From positions 1 through 64,000 of the forward strand of contig NZ_JAYWCU010000173.1 of the NCBI RefSeq assembly GCF_043780375.1: a DNA stretch of 64,000 nt, in the 5' to 3' direction. The position numbers and the translations under genes are program-made. Numbering within the stretch: the first letter of the stretch is position 1; the number at the start of each line of letters is the position of its first letter. The notes beneath the pieces were generated by a model. That model worked only from the letters and a program-made list of their open reading frames with translations, had not been told where the DNA came from and did no database searches. The DNA is from Emticicia sp043780375. GTDB lineage: Bacteria > Bacteroidota > Bacteroidia > Cytophagales > Spirosomataceae. Shown here in pieces: positions 26,345-35,444 of this stretch.

Positions 26345-27226
26345 ATGAAAGCCTTACTCCTCATTTTATTTCCTACTTTAACCTTTGCTCAAACTATGAA
26401 TTTTGAGATTCAGGGGCATCGTGGCAGTCGTGGACTAATGCCCGAAAATACTATTCCTGCTTTCAAAAAAGCAATAGATTTGGGCGTGCAAACACTCGAA
26501 TTAGATGTGGTTATTTCAAAAGATAAGCAGGTGGTCGTTTCGCACGACCCTTTTTTCAACCCCGACTGCACGACCGACCCTAAAGGAGAATTTGTTACTA
26601 AAAAAACTTCTGGCAACTTATATTTACTTGATTATCAAGATATTAAAAGATTTGACGTAGGGTCAAGAGGTAATAAAAATTTTCCCGAGCAAAAAAAAAC
26701 AAGTACTTATAAGCCTTTACTGAAAGACATGATTCGGGAAAGTGAAAAGTATGCTAAGGCTAAAGGTGTTCCGCCTTTAAAATATAACATCGAAATAAAA
26801 AGCGAGGAAAAAGAATACGACAAATCGCAGCCACAAGTTGCCGAATTTTCTGATTTAGTTTATAAAGTTATTATCCAACAACTACCCGTCGAAAGAGTAA
26901 CTTTACAAAGTTTCGATTATAACGTTTTGAAGCATTGGCACAAACAAATGGAAACAGGGAAGTATCAAAAAATTGCTCTTGCAGCTTTAATTGAGCCAAC
27001 TGATAATAATGACATACAACCCAATTTAGACAAACTAGGTTTTAAACCACCTATTTGGAGTCCATATTTTATGCAATTAAATGAAACTCGTATAAAGCAA
27101 TTACATGATTTAGGCATAAAAGTTATCCCATGGACAGTAAATAAGCGTGAAGAAATGGAAAAAGTGAAGGCTTTGGGTTGCGATGGACTCATTACCGACT
27201 ATCCCGACCGTGCAAAAGGTTTGTGA
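26345..27226 (+). CDS. Glycerophosphodiester phosphodiesterase, secreted
   Basis: The enzyme cuts glycerophosphodiesters to glycerol-3-phosphate and an alcohol, recycling phospholipid headgroups. The 293-residue product has a short signal peptide (cleavage near TFAQ), then the catalytic GHRGSRGLMPENT (His25, Arg26, Glu34), LELDVVISKD with the metal Glu/Asp pair, SHDP with the second catalytic His, and the C-terminal DGLITDYPD. The TIM-barrel architecture is complete. Export suggests a periplasmic enzyme. It is monocistronic between two spacers with no clear terminator. Confidence 0.93.
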   Translation: MKALLLILFPTLTFAQTMNFEIQGHRGSRGLMPENTIPAFKKAIDLGVQTLELDVVISKDKQVVVSHDPFFNPDCTTDPKGEFVTKKTSGNLYLLDYQDIKRFDVGSRGNKNFPEQKKTSTYKPLLKDMIRESEKYAKAKGVPPLKYNIEIKSEEKEYDKSQPQVAEFSDLVYKVIIQQLPVERVTLQSFDYNVLKHWHKQMETGKYQKIALAALIEPTDNNDIQPNLDKLGFKPPIWSPYFMQLNETRIKQLHDLGIKVIPWTVNKREEMEKVKALGCDGLITDYPDRAKGL

Positions 27227-27290
27227 GAGTCAGAAAAAAACCTTAATTTTCCGCAAAATTCAACCTTGAGTAAGTAATATTTCAAATCCA

Positions 27291-28817
27291 ATGGCACTCC
27301 TAAACGACGTTCTCAGCTTTTTTATCAAACGCCGCATCGAACGTATTGAAGAGTTTTTGCGACACCCGATTGATACGCAGCATCGGGTTTTTCATGACCT
27401 TATCGAAAATGCTCGTTATACAGAATGGGGCTTGAAATACGACTACAATAGCGTTGATACCATCAAAGATTTTCAGGAAAGAGTGCCTATTTCGACTTAC
27501 GAAGAGCTTTTTCCATATATTGAGCGTGTCTTGAAAGGCGAGCAGAATATACTTTGGGCATCAGACATAAAATGGTTTTCAAAATCTTCTGGTACAACCA
27601 ATTCACGCAGTAAATTTATTCCCGTTTCCGACGAATCGCTCGAAGATTGTCATTATCGTGGAGGTAAGGATATGATGACCCTCTATTTTCATAACCGTCC
27701 TGATTCAAAACTGTATGAAGGAAAAGGTCTTTCGATTGGCGGAACTTTACACCCAAATCCTTATAATATTGAAACCCAAGCGGGCGATATTTCGGCAGTA
27801 ATTACCAAAAATCTTCCTGCATGGGCCGATTTTATTCGTACTCCCCCAAGTGAAATTGCATTATTAGACAATTGGGAGCAAAAAATGGAGCAAATGATTC
27901 AGATTTGTACGCCCGAAAACGTGACGAGTATTCTGGGCGTGCCAACTTGGACGGTGGTATTACTCGAAAATATGTTGGAACGGTCAGGCAAGAAGAATAT
28001 GCTTGAAATTTGGCCTAATTTTGAGGTTTTTGTACATGGAGCCGTTGCTTTTCAGCCATATCGAGATTTATTTCGAACCAAACTTTTCCCATCAGACCAA
28101 GTAACTTATCTCGAAACTTATAATGCTTCTGAGGGTTTTTTTGCTATTCAGGATGAACTTGGTAGAGTTGGTGAAATGCTTTTGATGCTTGATTATGGCG
28201 TTTTTTATGAATTTATTCCAATGGAGGAATGGGACAAAGAGCATCCTAAAACGCTGACATTGGAAGAAATAGAATTAGACAAAAATTATGCTTTGGTGAT
28301 TTCGACCAATGCCGGTTTATGGCGATATAAAATTGGAGATACTATCAAGTTTACGTCGCTTGACCCTTATCGAATCAAAGTGAGCGGTCGCACTAAGCAC
28401 TTTATCAATGCTTTTGGTGAAGAAATTGTTATTGAAAATGCCGATGAGGCTATTACGGAAGCCTGTGCTGCAGCAAATGCAAGCATTGTGGACTATACGG
28501 CTGGGCCAGTTTATATGGGCGACGGCAGCAAAGGTCGTCATGAATGGATAATCGAATGCTCGCAAAAACCTGATAACGAAGTAGTTTTTATTAAGGTTTT
28601 AGACGATACACTTCGCAAAATAAACTCCGATTATGATGCCAAACGCTACAAAGACATGGCTCTTTTGCCACCAAAAGTCCATTTCGTAGAAAACGGCACA
28701 TTTTACCATTGGATGTCGAAACGAGGTAAATTAGGTGGACAAAACAAAGTTCCACGCCTAAGTAATTCACGAGAATATTTAGATGATATATTATTGATGG
28801 TCAATGAATTAGCATAA
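27291..28817 (+). CDS. GH3-family acyl-acid-amide synthetase-like protein
   Basis: The 508-residue product has the adenylate-forming GH3 fold: the phosphate-binding motif SSGTTNSRSKFIP near residue 98, YNASEGFFAIQ (the A5-like motif), and the linker region GDTIKFTSLDPYRIKVSGRTKHFINAFGEE. Plant GH3 enzymes link amino acids to hormones such as auxin. Bacterial members are widespread in Bacteroidota and their substrates are not established, so auxin should not be assumed. It follows the phosphodiesterase by 64 bases and has no signal peptide, so it acts in the cytoplasm. Confidence 0.88.
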   Translation: MALLNDVLSFFIKRRIERIEEFLRHPIDTQHRVFHDLIENARYTEWGLKYDYNSVDTIKDFQERVPISTYEELFPYIERVLKGEQNILWASDIKWFSKSSGTTNSRSKFIPVSDESLEDCHYRGGKDMMTLYFHNRPDSKLYEGKGLSIGGTLHPNPYNIETQAGDISAVITKNLPAWADFIRTPPSEIALLDNWEQKMEQMIQICTPENVTSILGVPTWTVVLLENMLERSGKKNMLEIWPNFEVFVHGAVAFQPYRDLFRTKLFPSDQVTYLETYNASEGFFAIQDELGRVGEMLLMLDYGVFYEFIPMEEWDKEHPKTLTLEEIELDKNYALVISTNAGLWRYKIGDTIKFTSLDPYRIKVSGRTKHFINAFGEEIVIENADEAITEACAAANASIVDYTAGPVYMGDGSKGRHEWIIECSQKPDNEVVFIKVLDDTLRKINSDYDAKRYKDMALLPPKVHFVENGTFYHWMSKRGKLGGQNKVPRLSNSREYLDDILLMVNELA

Positions 28818-28888
28818 AAATTATTTGCGAATGACGATTTAAGATTAAAAAAGTAAATCATTGATAATCAAATAGTTATATCGCTGTC

Positions 28889-28911
28889 ATTCGTAATCGC
28901 AGTGGCGAACC
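28889..28911 (+). repeat. Intergenic element, copy 1
   Basis: CATTCGTAATCGCAGTGGCG and the following AACC resemble 39861-39884 with about four differences in 24 bases. It lies between the GH3 and FAH genes. Nature unknown; it may be a decayed repeat. Confidence 0.4.
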
Positions 28912-28975
28912 GCTCGTAATTCGTAAATATTCCCAACATTCACTCATTCTAACAATCACTCATTCAAAATTAAAG

Positions 28976-29830
28976 ATGAAACTATTCCGTTTTGGTGAAC
29001 CAACCAAAGAAAAAACTGGTATTATTCTTTCCGATGGAAAAAAAATTGATGTATCAGCCTTTGGCGAAGATTATAACGAAAACTTCTTTGCCACCAACGG
29101 CATTCCAAGATTAGCCGATTGGCTTGAAACCAATTTGGAAAACTGTGCCGAAGTAGCCGATGATATACGTTTAGCCTCGTGCGTAGCTCGTCCATCAAAA
29201 ATTATTTGTATTGGATTGAATTATGCCAAACACGCTTTGGAGTCGAGTATGCCAAAACCAACTGAACCCGTTGTTTTTTTGAAAGCAAGTTCGGCACTTT
29301 GTGGGCCAAACGATGATGTAATTATTCCCAAAAACTCTGTTAAAACCGATTGGGAAGTTGAATTGGCTTTTGTCATTGGCAAGAAAGCAAGTTATGTGAG
29401 CCAAGAAGATGCGATGAATTATATTGCGGGCTATTGCTTGCACAATGATTATAGCGAGCGTGAATTTCAGTTGGAACGTGGCGGACAGTGGGCAAAAGGA
29501 AAAGGTTGCGATACTTTTGCTCCACTCGGGCCATTTTTGGCAACAATAGACGAAGTAGGCGACCCACAAAATTTGAGACTTTGGCTAAAAGTAAACGATG
29601 AATTACTGCAAGATTCTAACACTGACGATATGATTTTTGATATTTCTGTCATTGTGAGTTATCTAAGTCAATTTATGACTCTGCTTCCTGGCGATGTTAT
29701 TTCTACAGGAACTCCCGCTGGCGTAGGTCTTGGTTTCAAACCACCACGCTACCTAAAAGCAGGTGATATTGTAGAGTTAGGAATCGAAAATTTGGGTACA
29801 CAAAAGCAGACTGCTGTAGCCTATGTGTAA
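28976..29830 (+). CDS. Fumarylacetoacetate hydrolase-family protein
   Basis: The 284-residue protein has a small N-terminal domain and the FAH catalytic domain with CIGLNYAKHALE, VVFLKASSALCGPNDDVIIP, DWEVELAFVIGK (metal Glu residues), GYCLHNDYSERE, and the C-terminal PGDVISTGTPAGVG. The family splits C-C bonds of acylpyruvates or 2-keto acids with Mg2+, in aromatic amino-acid or sugar-acid breakdown. The substrate cannot be told here, since no pathway partners are adjacent. It ends at a strong terminator. Confidence 0.93.
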   Translation: MKLFRFGEPTKEKTGIILSDGKKIDVSAFGEDYNENFFATNGIPRLADWLETNLENCAEVADDIRLASCVARPSKIICIGLNYAKHALESSMPKPTEPVVFLKASSALCGPNDDVIIPKNSVKTDWEVELAFVIGKKASYVSQEDAMNYIAGYCLHNDYSEREFQLERGGQWAKGKGCDTFAPLGPFLATIDEVGDPQNLRLWLKVNDELLQDSNTDDMIFDISVIVSYLSQFMTLLPGDVISTGTPAGVGLGFKPPRYLKAGDIVELGIENLGTQKQTAVAYV

Positions 29831-29854
29831 AAAACAAATAAAAGCATTTATTAG

Positions 29855-29886
29855 AAAGCCACATTTATAAGTAATGTGGCTTTTTT
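29855..29886 (+). terminator. Terminator after the FAH-family gene
   Basis: AAAGCCACATT (29855-29865) pairs perfectly with AATGTGGCTTT (29873-29883) around TATAAGT, followed by TTT. Confidence 0.85.
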
Positions 29887-29972
29887 ATTGATATTTTTAG
29901 AATATAACCTTAAAATCATCTAATTTTAGGGACGATTATAGCCCTTTTTTCTACAAAAATATCAAGCCCAAA

Positions 29973-31427
29973 ATGAAAAAGTTTTTATTATTTATCTGCC
30001 TGATAGTCAGTCATTTAAGTTTTTCGCAACAAGCGTGTCTTTGTTCACAGAACTTTGATTTTGCTTATCAAAAAATTAAAGATAATTATGCTGGTTGGAG
30101 CGATAAAATTACGCCACAAAACCAAGCCGAATTTGATAAACTCACGCAAGAGGTTCGAGAAGCAGCAAAAAAAATTACTAATGAGCGTGAGTGTTTTTTT
30201 CTACAAAAAAAATGGTTTGATTTCTTCAAAGATGGTCATCTTTTTATTAGCCCAATTACACCTTATACCGTTAATGATTTACCCGAAGTTATAGCAAGTC
30301 GAGCGGCAAAAGTGCCTCAATTGGCATTTAACGAAACTAATTTTACACAATATTTGAAAGAAAATGAAGCAAAATTACAATCCGTTGAAGGGATTTGGGA
30401 AAGTGATGATAAGGCATATAAAATTGGTATTTTGAAAGACAAAGCTAATCCAAAAAAGTTTACCGGCTTTCTTTTAGCAGACCGTGATGCCGCCTGGAAA
30501 GCAGGTAAAGCCAAGTTTGAAATGCTCCAAGTAGCTCCTTTAAAATATGTAACCAATTATTATTATGCCGATTTTTCGAACGAAAAAAACTTTACTCGTG
30601 AAATAAAAAACTTCTTAATCATAGAAAATATCTATAAATTCAACAAGATTTTTCCTATTCCAAAAGAAGAAATAAACAATGAAGATCTACTACACCGAAT
30701 TGCTGATTATCGTATCGAAAAAATAGATAATGAAACAGTTTTTCTTGTTTTACCGCCTTTTACTCTACCCAATGCCCCCGAATTTGTGCAAGAATTGCTA
30801 ATGGCAAATGAGGAAGTTTTGAAAAATACGCCTAATTTAATCATTGATTTGCGTAATAATCCAGGGGGCGATGATGCCGCCTTCACGGCATTGTTTCCTT
30901 ATATTGCAACGAGTTCGATTATAAGAAAAGGAGGTATTTTTCGGTCAACAGACGAAAACATCATTTCGCTCAAGCATGAGTTAGAAGCAATTCAAGAATA
31001 TCCTATTTATAAAGAACGACTTACACCTAAATTACAGTACGTTGTGCAACAGATGGAAGTAAATAAAGGCAAATTTATTAATGGTCCAGACAAAGAATTT
31101 GCTTCTGGAAAAGTGATGGCGAACCCTAAAAAGGTAGCTTTTTTAGTTAATAAAAATACTGCAAGTACAGCAGAGCAGTTTATTTTAGAAGCAAAACAAA
31201 GTAGTAAAACAATAGTTTTTGGAGAAAACACAAAGGGTTTGGCAGATTATATTGAAGTTCGAGATTGGGGTTTGCCGTGTTACGGCTGGCGAGTAGCATT
31301 TTCTTTAGCAAAAAATCCACGTTTAGCTCAAAAAGCTATTGACAACGTTGGTATTGCTCCCGATGTCAAAATCGGAGAAAACGAAGCCGATTGGGTAGAA
31401 TTTGTAAAGAATTATTTAAAAAAATAA
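29973..31427 (+). CDS. S41-family (C-terminal processing-type) peptidase, secreted
   Basis: The 484-residue product has a signal peptide ending HLSFSQ and a C-terminal S41 core: LIIDLRNNPGGDDAAF, then NKNTASTAEQFILEAKQ, which carries the catalytic Ser, and VFGENTKGLADY. The lysine of the Ser/Lys dyad would be in the segment after the Ser. A PDZ domain is not obvious, and the N-terminal half instead contains an unassigned region of about 250 residues. In Bacteroidota such proteins are usually periplasmic or surface proteases of unknown target. It is preceded by a typical terminator and followed by a spacer of 75 bases. Confidence 0.85.
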   Translation: MKKFLLFICLIVSHLSFSQQACLCSQNFDFAYQKIKDNYAGWSDKITPQNQAEFDKLTQEVREAAKKITNERECFFLQKKWFDFFKDGHLFISPITPYTVNDLPEVIASRAAKVPQLAFNETNFTQYLKENEAKLQSVEGIWESDDKAYKIGILKDKANPKKFTGFLLADRDAAWKAGKAKFEMLQVAPLKYVTNYYYADFSNEKNFTREIKNFLIIENIYKFNKIFPIPKEEINNEDLLHRIADYRIEKIDNETVFLVLPPFTLPNAPEFVQELLMANEEVLKNTPNLIIDLRNNPGGDDAAFTALFPYIATSSIIRKGGIFRSTDENIISLKHELEAIQEYPIYKERLTPKLQYVVQQMEVNKGKFINGPDKEFASGKVMANPKKVAFLVNKNTASTAEQFILEAKQSSKTIVFGENTKGLADYIEVRDWGLPCYGWRVAFSLAKNPRLAQKAIDNVGIAPDVKIGENEADWVEFVKNYLKK

Positions 31428-31471
31428 CAATAAATTTTTCTTCGTAAATTCAGTTACATCAAAAGGTTTTT

Positions 31472-31479
31472 TATCTTTG
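31472..31479 (+). promoter_or_regulatory. Promoter -7 element of the YncE-phosphoesterase gene
   Basis: TATCTTTG matches TAnnTTTG and lies 23 bases before the ATG at 31503. Confidence 0.5.
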
Positions 31480-31502
31480 ACGCAACAAAATTTTCTCAAA
31501 CT

Positions 31503-33968
31503 ATGAAAAAAACATTCTGGATAATTCTCTCAGGAATTGTCTTACTTACCTCCTGCCGCAAAAATGCGTCTTCAAACGACCCTAAAATCAATGAACTTCT
31601 CAAAGATTTTGCCAACAAACGAGTAAAACTACCTAATGGCTGGTCGCTTACTCCAGCAGGCAGAAGTGTAAATTTAGCCAACGATTTACCGCTAAATTTA
31701 GTTGTTTCCCCGTCAAAAAAGTATTTAGCAATTACTAACAATGGTCAAGGAAAGCAAAGTATTACGCTCATTGATGCCCAAACCGAGCAAATTTTAGACG
31801 ATAAAGCTATCGAAAAATCGTGGGTGGGCTTAGCTTTTAGTCCTGACGAAAAAAACGTTTATGTTTCGGGTGGAAATGATAATAAAATATTAGTTTATCG
31901 CCTTGAAAATGGCAAATTGATTAATGATTCTGAAATAGTTTTAGGTAAACCGTGGCCCACAAAAATATCCCCAGCAGGTTTATGCGTTACAGACAAAAAT
32001 TTGTTTGTGGTGTCAAAAGAAAACAGCTCGCTTTACGTTTGCAATCTTGCCGATAAATCAATTACGAAGCAAGTGCAATTGCCCGCCGAGCCTTATACCT
32101 GTTTGCTTTCTCCCGACAAAAAAACTTTATATATTTCGCTTTGGGGCGGAGCAAAAATTTTGTTCTATAACATTGACAATCAATTAATTACGGCAGAAGT
32201 TAATGTTGATAAAAATCCCAATGACTTACTTTTAAGTAAAGACGGAAAGTATCTTTTTGTAGCTCATGGAAACGACAATACGGTTTCATTGATTGAGACG
32301 TCTACCAAAACAAAAATCGAAAGTTTATCGGCATCATTGTACCCAAATTCACCCATCGGCACTACGCCCAATGGCTTGGCTTTGAATAATGACGAAACAA
32401 AACTTTTCATTGCCAACGCCGACAATAACTGCTTGGCAGTTTTTGATGTTACCGAAAAAGGCAAAAGCAAATCTTTGGGTTTTATTCCTACTGGGTGGTA
32501 TCCAACGTCGGTAAAATTGGTTAATGATAAAATTTTTGTAACCAACGGTAAAGGTTTTTCATCATTGCCAAACCCGAAAGGGCCAAATCCTGTAAGTTCA
32601 AAAGCCTCACAAGTGAAAGGTGCAAATCCAGAAGCAAATCGTGGTTTGCAATATATTGGGGGGCTTTTCAAAGGTACACTTTCGATTATTGATATGCCTG
32701 ACGAACGAACTTTGGCAGCATATTCATCATTAGTCTATGAGAACTCACCCTATAATAAAGATGTAGAACGTCAAGCAGAAGGAGAAAAAGGCAATCCGAT
32801 TCCAACAAAATTAGGGGAGAGCTCACCCATCAAATATGTTTTTTATATCATTAAAGAAAACCGTACTTACGACCAAGTTTTGGGCGATATGAAAGAAGGT
32901 AATGGTGATGCGGCATTATGCCTTTTTCCTGAAAAAATCACACCAAACCAGCACGCTTTGGCTAAACAATTTGTGCTTTTAGATAATTTTTATGTTGATG
33001 CCGAAGTAAGTGCCGATGGTCATAATTGGTCAACGGCAGCTTATGCCAATGATTTTGTAGAAAAAACTTGGGTAAATAGCTACGGTGGCCGTGGTGGGAA
33101 TTATGATTTTGAAGGAAGTCGAAAAATTGCCCATCCAAAAAATGGTTTTATTTGGGATTTTTGTAAAAGAGCAAATGTTAGTTATCGCACCTACGGAGAA
33201 TTTACTTCTAATGGAAAAGCCACCGTTGAGATTTTGGAGGGACATTATTGCAAAAACTTTAAAGATTATAGTTTGAGCTACAAAGATATTGACCGTGAGA
33301 GTGTTTGGGAGAAAGATTTAGACTCTTTGATTGCTATTAATGAAGTTCCAAGATTCAATTCAGTTCGTATGGGCAATGACCATACTTCGGGAGCAAGAAT
33401 CGGAATGCCAACCCCCGAAGCTGCCGTGGCAGACAATGATTTGGCTGTCGGTAGATTTGTAGAACATTTATCAAAATCAAAGATTTGGAACGAATCGGTT
33501 GTTTTTATTTTGGAAGATGATGCCCAAAATGGCCCCGACCATGTGGACGCTCACCGTTCGCCATGTTATGTAGCTGGGGGTTTTGTGAAACGTGGTTTTG
33601 TTGACCACACTGCCTATTCTACCACATCTGTTCTTCGTACGATGGAGCTAATTTTAGGGCTTCCGCCAATGAGCCAATATGATGCGGCCGCCAAACCTTT
33701 GTGGCGTTGTTTTTCACAAAAACCTAATAGTCAAGGTTTTACGTCGTTGTTAGCAGGAATAGATTTGAATGAAAGAAATGTGGCAATTAATATCAACTCC
33801 AAAAAATCTTCGATGTGGGATTTAAGCAAAGAAGATGCCGCCCCTGATGTTGCTTTCAATGAAGTTATCTGGCAAACCGTACGTGGACTAAATAGCAAAA
33901 TGCCCGCTCCTCGTCGAAGTGCTTTTGTAGTAATTGCAAAAAAAGATGACGATGATGATGATGATTGA
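31503..33968 (+). CDS. Bifunctional YncE-like beta-propeller and alkaline-phosphatase-fold lipoprotein
   Basis: The 821-residue protein has a lipoprotein signal (LLTSC, lipid Cys18). Residues about 55-400 form a repeating propeller with LSPDKKTLYISLWGG, LSKDGKYLFVAHGNDNTVSL and NNDETKLFIANADNN. Residues about 440-790 form a phosphoesterase domain with IIKENRTYDQVLGDM, NFYVDAEVSADGHNWSTAAY, and EDDAQNGPDHVDAHRSP, the metal ligands of phospholipase C/alkaline phosphatase-like enzymes. The C-terminus is Lys-Lys followed by seven Asp. Fused YncE-phosphoesterase proteins occur in Bacteroidota and Planctomycetes; a phosphate-scavenging role is plausible, but the substrate is unknown. Confidence 0.88.
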   Translation: MKKTFWIILSGIVLLTSCRKNASSNDPKINELLKDFANKRVKLPNGWSLTPAGRSVNLANDLPLNLVVSPSKKYLAITNNGQGKQSITLIDAQTEQILDDKAIEKSWVGLAFSPDEKNVYVSGGNDNKILVYRLENGKLINDSEIVLGKPWPTKISPAGLCVTDKNLFVVSKENSSLYVCNLADKSITKQVQLPAEPYTCLLSPDKKTLYISLWGGAKILFYNIDNQLITAEVNVDKNPNDLLLSKDGKYLFVAHGNDNTVSLIETSTKTKIESLSASLYPNSPIGTTPNGLALNNDETKLFIANADNNCLAVFDVTEKGKSKSLGFIPTGWYPTSVKLVNDKIFVTNGKGFSSLPNPKGPNPVSSKASQVKGANPEANRGLQYIGGLFKGTLSIIDMPDERTLAAYSSLVYENSPYNKDVERQAEGEKGNPIPTKLGESSPIKYVFYIIKENRTYDQVLGDMKEGNGDAALCLFPEKITPNQHALAKQFVLLDNFYVDAEVSADGHNWSTAAYANDFVEKTWVNSYGGRGGNYDFEGSRKIAHPKNGFIWDFCKRANVSYRTYGEFTSNGKATVEILEGHYCKNFKDYSLSYKDIDRESVWEKDLDSLIAINEVPRFNSVRMGNDHTSGARIGMPTPEAAVADNDLAVGRFVEHLSKSKIWNESVVFILEDDAQNGPDHVDAHRSPCYVAGGFVKRGFVDHTAYSTTSVLRTMELILGLPPMSQYDAAAKPLWRCFSQKPNSQGFTSLLAGIDLNERNVAININSKKSSMWDLSKEDAAPDVAFNEVIWQTVRGLNSKMPAPRRSAFVVIAKKDDDDDDD

Positions 33969-33978
33969 GAAACTTATG

Positions 33979-34004
33979 TACGGCGGGTTAGGAAACCCGC
34001 CGTA
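33979..34004. repeat. GC-rich hairpin between convergent genes
   Basis: TACGGCGGGTT (33979-33989) pairs perfectly with AACCCGCCGTA (33994-34004) around AGGA. It sits in the 38-base space between the YncE-phosphoesterase gene and ruvX without a T tract. The core TTAGGAAACCCG recurs at 45579-45590, so it belongs to a small intergenic repeat family. Confidence 0.6.
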
Positions 34005-34006
34005 TG

Positions 34007-34417
34007 TTACCTACTTTCCATAAAACTCTGCAAGATAATTACGGCACTGATTTTATCAATATTGCCTTTTATTTGGCGGTCTTTTTTCTTCATTCCGCCT
34101 GCAATCATGGTCTGAACAGCCATTTTTGAAGTAAACCGTTCGTCGTGGAGATGCACAGGTATTTCGGGGAAAGCAGTGTTTAATTCAACAATAAATCGTT
34201 CCACATAAGCAGTACCGTGGGTGCTTGTACCGTCTAAGTTTTTTGGCATTCCAACCACAAAAGCCTCAATTGGCTCATTTTGGGCATATTTTTTAAGAAA
34301 TTCCAAAAGTTTTTCTGTGGGAACAGTTTCGAGTGCCGAAGCAATAATTTTGTTGGGGTCGGTTACTGCCAAACCTGTTCGTTTAGCACCGTAATCAATA
34401 GCGAGGATTCTTGGCAA
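34007..34417 (-). CDS. ruvX: RuvX/YqgF putative Holliday junction resolvase
   Basis: The 136-residue RNase H-fold protein starts with ILAIDYGAKRTGLAVTDP (metal Asp8) and has VVGMPKNLDGTSTHGTAYVERF and HLHDERFTSKMA, all conserved in YqgF. Members act on Holliday junctions in some bacteria and in 16S rRNA 5' processing in E. coli; the role here is unsettled. It is the second gene of a short leftward operon behind mazG (49 bases apart). Confidence 0.93.
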   Translation of the reverse strand: MPRILAIDYGAKRTGLAVTDPNKIIASALETVPTEKLLEFLKKYAQNEPIEAFVVGMPKNLDGTSTHGTAYVERFIVELNTAFPEIPVHLHDERFTSKMAVQTMIAGGMKKKDRQIKGNIDKISAVIILQSFMESR

Positions 34418-34465
34418 TTTTTTGTTTATTTAGAAAATAATTCTTACGAGATTGAAGATTTCTGA

Positions 34466-35281
34466 TTACAGTTTTTTTGCTTCTTCCCAAAAAACATCCA
34501 TTTCTGCCAATGTCATATCTTTTAGGTTTTTGTTGGCATCTTTGGCTTTTTGTTCGAGGTATTGAAAACGCTTTGTAAATTTTTTGTTGGTACGTTCCAA
34601 AGCTGTTTCGGGGTTTAAGTCAATAAAACGAGCATAATTTACCAACGAAAATAGCAGATCCCCAAATTCGGCTTCGGCTTTTTCTTTGTCGATGGCTACA
34701 TCATTTTCAACATCAAACATTTCTTTAAATTCGCCTATTTCTTCTTCAACCTTCGCCCAAACTTGGCTTTTTTCTTCCCAATCAAAACCTACGCCACGAG
34801 CTTTTTCTTGAATCCTCATTGCTTTTACCAATGCAGGAAGCGATTGTGGCACACCACCCAAAACCGATTTATTTCCCTCTTTTAGCTTCAATTGCTCCCA
34901 ATTTCGCTTCACTTCTTCTTCGGTTTCGGCAATCACATCACCATAAATATGTGGGTGACGAGAAACCAATTTATCGCAAATCGCATGAAGTACATCTGCT
35001 ACATCAAATTCGCCTGTTTCGGAAGCAATTTTTGAATAAAATACTAAATGGAGCATAATATCCCCTAATTCTTTCTTTATTTCGGGTAAATCTTTTTCCA
35101 AAATAGCGTCTGAAAGTTCGTAAGTTTCTTCAATCGTCAGATGGCGAAGTGTATCCATGGTTTGCTTTTTGTCCCACGGACATTTTTCACGAAGTTCGTC
35201 CATGATGGTCAGCAAACGGTCGAACGCCATGAGTTTTTCCATGCGTTGCGGAGGGAATATTGGGGGAAGTTTGTTACTCAT
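34466..35281 (-). CDS. mazG: Nucleoside triphosphate pyrophosphohydrolase MazG
   Basis: MazG hydrolyses NTPs to NMP and pyrophosphate, cleaning the pool of aberrant nucleotides. The 271-residue protein has two MazG domains. The first has MDELREKCPWDKKQTMDTLR and the EETYELSDAI-EKKELGDIMLHLVFY metal-binding helices; the second has EEIGEFKEM and EAEFGDLLFSLVNYAR. Both halves keep the E-E-x-x-E and D pattern. Length is like E. coli MazG. It precedes ruvX in the same direction. Confidence 0.95.
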   Translation of the reverse strand: MSNKLPPIFPPQRMEKLMAFDRLLTIMDELREKCPWDKKQTMDTLRHLTIEETYELSDAILEKDLPEIKKELGDIMLHLVFYSKIASETGEFDVADVLHAICDKLVSRHPHIYGDVIAETEEEVKRNWEQLKLKEGNKSVLGGVPQSLPALVKAMRIQEKARGVGFDWEEKSQVWAKVEEEIGEFKEMFDVENDVAIDKEKAEAEFGDLLFSLVNYARFIDLNPETALERTNKKFTKRFQYLEQKAKDANKNLKDMTLAEMDVFWEEAKKL

Positions 35282-35360
35282 AAGCTAATGAGTGAATTTT
35301 TGAGTGAATGAGTAATAATTTTTCGATTATTCTTCTAATTCTGCAAAGTTCGTCAAATAA

Positions 35361-35392
35361 AAATAAAAAAGCCACCCGTTTTCACAGATGGC
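35361..35392 (-). terminator. Terminator after the thioredoxin-fold gene
   Basis: On the minus strand GCCATC pairs with GGTGGC (35392-35371) and is followed by TTTTTTATTTTTATTT. It ends the 35445-36113 gene. Confidence 0.7.
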
Positions 35393-35444
35393 AATCAAAA
35401 TCGTATTTTCTATGTTCTTGTGATCAATTGACCATCGACTGAAA

